From Leifsonia sp. 466MF (GTDB lineage Bacteria; Actinomycetota; Actinomycetes; Actinomycetales; Microbacteriaceae), in NCBI RefSeq assembly GCF_900100265.1, contig NZ_LT629696.1, positions 2,356,001-2,420,000 of the forward strand: a stretch of DNA of 64,000 bases. Direction: 5' to 3'. The position numbers and the translations under genes are program-made. Position 1 is the stretch's first letter; each line of letters starts with the position of its first letter. The notes below the pieces were generated by a model. It saw only the letters and a program-made list of their open reading frames with translations. It made no database searches and was not told where the DNA came from. Shown one piece after another: positions 58,919 through 64,000 of the stretch.

Positions 58919-61693
58919 TCAGACTCGAGGCTTCTCGCGAAGCTCGGTCGTCTCGATCTCGTCGCCGATCTGGATGTCGTTGTACTTCCCGAGACCGATA
59001 CCGGCCTCGAAGTCCGTACGGACCTCGGTGACGTCGTCCTTGAACCGGCGCAGCGACTCGATGGCGAGGTTGTCCCCCACCACGACGCCGTCGCGGATGA
59101 CCCGCGCCTTGGCGTTTCGCGTGATCGTCCCGGAGCGGACGATGACACCGGCGATGTTGCCGAACTTCGAGGAGCGGAACACCTCGCGGATCTCGGCGAC
59201 ACCGGACTGGACCTCTTCGAACTCGGGCTTGAGCATGCCCTTCAGCGAGTTCTCGATGTCCTCGATCGCGTTGTAGATGACCGAGTAGAAGCGCACATCC
59301 ACACCCTCGCGGGCCGCACGCTCGCGCGCCTTCACGTCCGGGCGGACGTTGAAGCCGATCACGATCGCGTTGTCGATGGTCGCCAGGTCGATGTCCGACT
59401 CGGTGATCGCGCCGACGCCGCGGTGCAGGATGCGGAGGGAGACCGAATCGTCGACCTCGATCTTCATGAGCGACTCCTCCAGCGCCTCCACGGCACCGGA
59501 CACGTCGCCCTTGATGATGAGGTTGAGCGCCTCGACCTTGCCCTCCTCCAGGGCCCGGGTGAAGTCCTCGAGCGAGATGCGCTTGCGGGCCTTCGCCAGC
59601 TGCGCGTTGCGCTCCGCGGCCTCACGCTTCTCGGCGATCTGGCGGGCGGTGCGGTCCTCCTCGGTGACGAGGAACACGTCACCGGCGCGCGGGACGCTGG
59701 AGAGACCCTGCACCTGGACCGGACGCGACGGGGCTGCCTCGAAGACGGCCTCGCCGTTCTCGTCGGCCATGGCACGCACGCGGCCGTAGGCGGTGCCCGC
59801 CACGATCGCGTCGCCCACCCGGAGCGTTCCGGACTGGATGAGCACGGTCGCCACGGCGCCGCGGCCTTTGTCGAGCTTCGCCTCGATGGCGACACCGCGG
59901 GCGTCCTTGTTCGGGTTGGCGCGGAGGTCGAGACCGGCGTCGGCGGTCAGCAGGACCGCGTCGAGCAGGTCCTGGATGCCGATGTCGTTGCGCGCGGACA
60001 CGTCCACGAACATGACGTCGCCGCCGTACTCCTCCGCCACCAGGCCGAACTCGGTGAGCTGCTGGCGCACCTTGGCCGGGTTGGCCTCCGGCTTGTCGAT
60101 CTTGTTCACCGCGACCACGATCGGCACGTTCGCCGCCTGAGCGTGGTTCAGCGCCTCGATGGTCTGCGGCATGATGCCGTCGTCCGCCGCGACCACGAGG
60201 ATCGCGATGTCGGTGACCTGCGCACCACGGGCACGCATGGCGGTGAACGCCTCGTGACCCGGGGTGTCGATGAAGGTGATGGCACGCTCGATGCCCTCGT
60301 GCTCCGTCCACACCTGGTACGCACCGATGTGCTGGGTGATGCCGCCGGCCTCGCCCGCGACGACGTTCGCGTTGCGGATGGCGTCGAGGAGGCGCGTCTT
60401 ACCGTGGTCGACGTGACCCATGACGGTGACGACCGGGGGACGGATCTCGAGGTCCTCGTCGGACTCGCCGGCGAGCTCGCCGTCGAGGTCGATGTCGAAG
60501 CCCTCCAGGAGCTCCTTGTCCTCGTCCTCGGGCGAGACGACCTGGATCTTGTAGCCGAGCTCCTCGCCGAGCACCTCGAAGGTGGCCTCATCGAGCGACT
60601 CGGTCGCGGTCGCCATCTCGCCCAGGTGGAAGAGGACGGTGACCAGCGACGCGGGGTTCGCGTCGATCTTGTCGGCGAAGTCCGAGATGGACGAGCCGCG
60701 ACGCAGTCGGATGACGGTGTCGCCGTTGCCGCGGGGAACGGTCACGCCGCCCAGCGACGGGGCCTCCCGCATCTCGAATTCCTGACGCTTCGCGCGCTTC
60801 GACTTGCGGGCCTTGCTCTTGCCGCCACCGCGGCCGAACGCACCGGCCGTGCCGCCGCCCGGTCCACGACCACGACCGCCGCCACCACCGGGGCGCGGGC
60901 CGCCGAAGCCGCCGCCGGGACGCTGGAAGCCGCCGCCTGCGCCTGCTCCCGCACCGCCACCGGTGCCGGGGCGCTGCTGGAAGCCGGGACGACCGCCGCC
61001 GCCCTGACGCGGGCCGGGACGGTTGCCGCCACCCTGACCGGGTGCGCCGATGCGCGGGGCACCGGGACGCGGCGGGGTCGGACGCGGGATGTTGCCGGGC
61101 GAGGGACGCTGTCCCATGCCCTGCGACGACGAGAACGGGTTGTTGCCCGGACGCGGCGTGCGCTGGCCCATGCCCTGGTTCGACGAGTACGGGTTGTTGC
61201 CGGGGCGCGGGGCGCTCGGGCGCGGGATGCCACCGCCGCCGGGGCGGGGTGCGGAGCTCGGCTTGACGGCGTCCGGGGTCGCCGGGGCGCCCGCGGCGGG
61301 CGTGCTCGAAGCAGCCTTCTCCGCCGCCTTCTCAGCGGCCTTCTCGGCGGCGGCCTTCTCGGCCGCGGCCTGACGCTCGGCGACCGACATCGGCGCCTGC
61401 GGCTTGGGCCCGGCATCCGTCTCGGTCGCGGCGGCGGGCGCCTGCGGCGGACGCGGAGCGGCCGGACGCGGCGCCTGGGACGGCGCCTTCGGGGCGGTAG
61501 CGGTCGCCTTCTCGGCGGACGGCTTCGCACCCTCGGCCTCCAGCGCGGCACGCAGCTTGCGTGCTACCGGGGGCTCGATGCTCGAGGACGGTCCCTTGAC
61601 GAACTCGCCCATCTCCTTGAGCTTCGCGAGCGCGACCTTGCTGTCGACGCCGAGCTCGCTCGCGACCTCATGTACGCGTGGTTTTGCAGCCAC
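58919..61693 (-). CDS. infB: translation initiation factor IF-2
   Basis: 924 residues from GTG 61693, preceded by AGGAG. IF2_[32 protein letters not shown] is at the start. Residues about 60-330 are low-complexity Pro/Ala/Gly/Arg with repeated [12 protein letters not shown] and [12 protein letters not shown] units. The GTPase domain has MGHVDHGKT (425-433), DTPGHEAF and [10 protein letters not shown], followed by IF2 domains II-IV. It brings initiator tRNA to the 30S subunit. The extra N-terminal region is typical for actinobacteria. Confidence 0.97.
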   Translation of the reverse strand: MAAKPRVHEVASELGVDSKVALAKLKEMGEFVKGPSSSIEPPVARKLRAALEAEGAKPSAEKATATAPKAPSQAPRPAAPRPPQAPAAATETDAGPKPQAPMSVAERQAAAEKAAAEKAAEKAAEKAASSTPAAGAPATPDAVKPSSAPRPGGGGIPRPSAPRPGNNPYSSNQGMGQRTPRPGNNPFSSSQGMGQRPSPGNIPRPTPPRPGAPRIGAPGQGGGNRPGPRQGGGGRPGFQQRPGTGGGAGAGAGGGFQRPGGGFGGPRPGGGGGRGRGPGGGTAGAFGRGGGKSKARKSKRAKRQEFEMREAPSLGGVTVPRGNGDTVIRLRRGSSISDFADKIDANPASLVTVLFHLGEMATATESLDEATFEVLGEELGYKIQVVSPEDEDKELLEGFDIDLDGELAGESDEDLEIRPPVVTVMGHVDHGKTRLLDAIRNANVVAGEAGGITQHIGAYQVWTEHEGIERAITFIDTPGHEAFTAMRARGAQVTDIAILVVAADDGIMPQTIEALNHAQAANVPIVVAVNKIDKPEANPAKVRQQLTEFGLVAEEYGGDVMFVDVSARNDIGIQDLLDAVLLTADAGLDLRANPNKDARGVAIEAKLDKGRGAVATVLIQSGTLRVGDAIVAGTAYGRVRAMADENGEAVFEAAPSRPVQVQGLSSVPRAGDVFLVTEEDRTARQIAEKREAAERNAQLAKARKRISLEDFTRALEEGKVEALNLIIKGDVSGAVEALEESLMKIEVDDSVSLRILHRGVGAITESDIDLATIDNAIVIGFNVRPDVKARERAAREGVDVRFYSVIYNAIEDIENSLKGMLKPEFEEVQSGVAEIREVFRSSKFGNIAGVIVRSGTITRNAKARVIRDGVVVGDNLAIESLRRFKDDVTEVRTDFEAGIGLGKYNDIQIGDEIETTELREKPRV

Positions 61694-61796
61694 AATTCTC
61701 CTGTCTGGGCCCACCCCAGACAGGGGCAGGCGTTAATAGCGGACGGATCTCATTTCGAGACACTCATCGGTTGTCACTCATGTGAAGTCAACTTCT

Positions 61797-62048
61797 TCAG
61801 CCTGTTCTAATGAATTGCGACCGGATGGTCGCGGTGTCGAGCGTCCCCTCCACCCGAAGCGCCCGCCCGAAGGCCCGGCGCTTCAGTGCGAGTTCGAGAC
61901 ACTCCTCGACCGGATGCAGCCACGCACCTCGCCCCGGCCGGGTGGCGGACGGGTCCACCACGAGTTCCGAATCCTGGGCGACGATCCTCAGAAGAGAGGA
62001 CCGGGGAGCGCGAGAACGGCATCCGACGCACGTTCTGACGGGTTCCAT
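61797..62048 (-). CDS. ylxR: YlxR-family RNA-binding protein
   Basis: 83 residues. MEPVRTCVGCRSRAPRSSLLRIVA holds CxxC, and the fold ends with RPGRGAWLHP, the GRGA(W/Y) loop that defines YlxR. A GGGAGGAG lies before the ATG. It is placed between nusA and infB as in most bacteria, where it is known to affect RNase P and RNA metabolism. Confidence 0.94.
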   Translation of the reverse strand: MEPVRTCVGCRSRAPRSSLLRIVAQDSELVVDPSATRPGRGAWLHPVEECLELALKRRAFGRALRVEGTLDTATIRSQFIRTG

Positions 62049-62138
62049 CCTACTCCTCCCGACGGCGCGCGCCGAACGGACAGGAACCCGCGTCGTACTC
62101 AACGCCGCGGAATGCCTGGGCATTCCGCTCTGCCGAAC

Positions 62139-63146
62139 TCAATCGCGGTCGAGGATCGAATCGGGCTGGATGTCGATCTTCGCGCCCGTCAGCTTCGCGG
62201 CGAGACGCGCGTTCTGACCCTCCTTGCCGATCGCGAGCGACAGCTGGTAGTCGGGCACGAGCGCGCGGACGGCCTTGAGCGACTCGTCGATGACGAACGC
62301 ACTGGTCACCTTCGCGGGCGACAGCGCACTCGACACGAACGTCGCGAGGTCTGGCGAGTAGTCGACGATGTCGATCTTCTCGTTGTTGAGCTCCGCGGTC
62401 ACCGCGCGGACGCGCTGACCCAGCTCGCCGATGCACGCGCCCTTGGCGTTCACTCCCGGCTCGGTCGCCCGGACCGCCATCTTCGTGCGGTGCCCGGCCT
62501 CGCGGGCGAGCGACACGATCTCGACGACGCCGCTGGCGATCTCCGGGACCTCCAGCGCGAACAGCTTCCGGACGAGCGCCGGGTGCGTGCGCGACACGGT
62601 GATCGACGGACCCTTCGGTCCCTTGGTGACGCTCGTGACGTAGACGCGGATGCGCGAACCGTGCGTGTACTCCTCGCCCGGCACCTGCTCCTCCGGCGGG
62701 AGGATGGCCTCCACCGTTCCCAGGTCGACGTGGATCATGCGCGGGTTCGGGCCCTGCTGGATGACGCCGGCGACGATGTCGCCCTCGCGTCCGCGGAACT
62801 CGCCGAGCACGGCGTCGTCCGCGATGTCGCGCAGCCGCTGGTTGATCACCTGCTTGGCCGCGAAGGCCGCGATGCGGCCGAAGTCGCTCGGGCTGTCCTC
62901 GGCCTCGCCGATGACGTTGCCTTCTTCGTCGCGCTCGGGCACGTAAACCGTGACATGCCCCGTCTTGCGGTCCAGGTGCACCCGTGCGGCCGGCGGCTGG
63001 TCGCTGTGACCGTGGCGGTGATCGGCCTGGTTCGTGTGCTTCAGGTAAGCGGTCAGGATGGCCTGTTCGATGATCTGCACCAGTTCATCGAAGGGGATCT
63101 CCTTCTCGCGCTCCATGAGACGCAAGACGCTGAGGTCGATGTCCAT
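62139..63146 (-). CDS. nusA: transcription termination/antitermination factor NusA
   Basis: 335 residues, the short actinobacterial form without the C-terminal acidic repeats. The N-terminal RNA polymerase-binding part is MDIDLSVLRLMEREKEIPFDELVQIIEQAILTAYLKHTN. An S1 domain (EGDIVAGVIQQGP...), KH1 (SITVSRTHPALVRKLFALEVPEIASG) and KH2 (DYQLSLAIGKEGQNARLAAKLTGAKIDI) follow. GGAGG precedes the ATG. It controls pausing and termination, and heads the nusA-ylxR-infB-rbfA run. Confidence 0.96.
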   Translation of the reverse strand: MDIDLSVLRLMEREKEIPFDELVQIIEQAILTAYLKHTNQADHRHGHSDQPPAARVHLDRKTGHVTVYVPERDEEGNVIGEAEDSPSDFGRIAAFAAKQVINQRLRDIADDAVLGEFRGREGDIVAGVIQQGPNPRMIHVDLGTVEAILPPEEQVPGEEYTHGSRIRVYVTSVTKGPKGPSITVSRTHPALVRKLFALEVPEIASGVVEIVSLAREAGHRTKMAVRATEPGVNAKGACIGELGQRVRAVTAELNNEKIDIVDYSPDLATFVSSALSPAKVTSAFVIDESLKAVRALVPDYQLSLAIGKEGQNARLAAKLTGAKIDIQPDSILDRD

Positions 63147-63208
63147 GCCGGCCTCCTCTATTCAGATCTCGCCGCCGCGTGACGGCGCGGCGGACTCAGT
63201 CCTCTACG

Positions 63209-63253
63209 GTACCCGAGATTCCCGAACGCGTGAACGCCGCGTACCGTTCACGC
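63209..63253. promoter_or_regulatory. nusA promoter region and inverted repeat upstream of the DUF1206 gene
   Basis: On the minus strand TTCACG-N17-TACCGT (the -10 ends at 63209) fits a nusA promoter with a leader of about 55 nt. GCGTGAAC (63228-63235) and GTTCACGC (63246-63253) form an 8-bp inverted repeat ending 1 bp before the DUF1206 ATG. It overlaps that gene's -10 box TACCGT (63242-63247). Confidence 0.45.
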
Positions 63254-63254
63254 C

Positions 63255-64000
63255 ATGACCTCCCCCAGCCGCGTCGCCTCCCGGGTCGAACGCCATCCGC
63301 TCGTGCGCGGCCTCGCCCGGGTCGGCCTCGCCGCCATCGGCATCCTGCACATCCTGATCGGCGTCATCGCGCTGGCCGTCGCGTTCGGGTCGGGCGGGGA
63401 TGCCGACCAGTCGGGTGCCTTGCAGGCGCTCGTCGCCGTGCCGGGCGGCCTCTTCGTGCTGTGGGCCGTGATCGTCGGACTCATCTTCCTGGCGGCCTGG
63501 CAGATCCTGCAGGCGATCACGGCGCACAAGCCTGGCCAGAAGGTGACGGAGGTCGCCAAGTGCGTCGTGTACGCCGCCCTCGCCGGTATCGCGATCTCCA
63601 TCGCGTCCGGCGGCCGGCAGGATGCGTCCACCTCCGAGAAGTCGATGAGCGCGAAGCTTCTCGCGATGCCCGGCGGAGTCTTCCTCCTCGCCGGCATCGG
63701 GATCGCGATCGTGGTCGTCGGCGTCGTCTTCGCCGTGAACGGCCTGACCCACAAGTTCGAGCGCGACCTGCGCCTCCCACCGAACCGCTGGGCGACCGTC
63801 ACGACGACGCTGGGCCGCGTCGGCTACGTCTCCAAGGGGGTCGCCCTGGTGATCGTCGGCGGTCTGGTCGTCTTCGGCGCCTTCACATCCGACCCCGAGA
63901 AGGCGGGCGGACTCGACGGCAGCCTGAAGGCGCTCACCGAGGTCCCGTTCGGCGTCGTCCTCCTCATCCTCATCGCGCTCGGCCTGATCGCGTACGGCGT
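63255..64000 (+). CDS. DUF1206 membrane protein (3' partial)
   Basis: The frame is open from ATG 63255 to the window end, 248 codons. It has six or more hydrophobic segments in repeating pairs; the unit RVGLAAIGILHILIGVIALAVAFG recurs as RVGYVSKGVALVIVGGLVVFGAF, the internal repeat of DUF1206. No function is known. TACCGT 7 nt before the ATG and the absence of a ribosome-binding site suggest leaderless translation. Divergent from nusA. Confidence 0.85.
   Translation, partial: MTSPSRVASRVERHPLVRGLARVGLAAIGILHILIGVIALAVAFGSGGDADQSGALQALVAVPGGLFVLWAVIVGLIFLAAWQILQAITAHKPGQKVTEVAKCVVYAALAGIAISIASGGRQDASTSEKSMSAKLLAMPGGVFLLAGIGIAIVVVGVVFAVNGLTHKFERDLRLPPNRWATVTTTLGRVGYVSKGVALVIVGGLVVFGAFTSDPEKAGGLDGSLKALTEVPFGVVLLILIALGLIAYG

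Noticed and set aside
58364..61810. A plus-strand open frame of about 1,150 codons
   Set aside because: Antisense to rbfA and infB; its Gly/Arg/Thr-rich runs mirror the low-complexity region of IF-2.
1..64000. tRNA, rRNA, insertion sequences, prophage or integrase genes
   Set aside because: None could be recognised; gaps are too short for hidden RNA genes except where palindromes fill them.

Overview
The window is high-GC, densely coded DNA with 65 protein genes. Most gaps are under 150 bp, none exceeds 270 bp, and no tRNA, rRNA, CRISPR array, prophage or insertion sequence was seen. Family content (small actinobacterial DUF families, PiT transporter, MoaC-Mog fusion, nusA-ylxR-infB-rbfA order) and the many start codons lying 6-7 nt after a TANNNT hexamer suggest a chromosome of the Actinomycetota, probably Microbacteriaceae (Leifsonia-like). 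That placement is inference, not a database result.

Layout. 0-2 kb: truncated surface or secreted protein with an HExxH motif and three long repeats. 2-6.3 kb: phosphate transporter with a small membrane partner, and a Ski2-like RNA helicase. 6.4-18.1 kb: a molybdenum island. It holds a membrane-anchored sulfite-oxidase-family enzyme, MoeB-rhodanese, MoeA, MoaC-Mog fusion, MoaE, a Mop/HTH protein and ModABC, then convergent MoaA-MoaD, then a cytosolic sulfite-oxidase-like protein with its own flavin reductase and a zinc ribbon. 18.2-32 kb: housekeeping and metabolic genes (APC permease, zinc-ribbon SDR, split LysR-like pair, FMN alpha-hydroxyacid oxidase, phosphofructokinase, CYTH protein, SNF2 helicase). 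32-34.7 kb: FucU/RbsD protein, CsoR/RcnR-like metal sensor, macrodomain protein, M20 peptidase. 35-42.8 kb: a tightly coupled six-gene operon of NCS1 permease, hydantoinase/oxoprolinase-type ATPase, three DUF917 paralogues and a PucR regulator. It is probably a heterocycle (hydantoin or thiohydantoin) uptake and breakdown unit and is the best candidate for an undescribed system. 43-49 kb: SGNH hydrolase, then a DeoC pathway operon (SorC regulator, DeoC, full ALDH, half-size ALDH) divergent from a ROK kinase. 49-53 kb: MFS transporter, RibF, two membrane proteins, TruB. 53-58.3 kb: TetR/MFS efflux pair and four other genes lying between truB and rbfA. 58.3-63.1 kb: rbfA, infB, ylxR, nusA. The window ends inside a DUF1206 membrane protein.

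A feature not explained by genes is a set of long, near-perfect intergenic palindromes falling into sequence families. Family A has three copies, B two and C two, and total length is constant inside each family; there is also one weaker relative. They sit directly after stop codons, often between convergent genes.

Start codons were chosen from overlap (ATGA/GTGA), ribosome-binding sites or leaderless spacing. All functions are read from sequence motifs and family knowledge; no searches were run.
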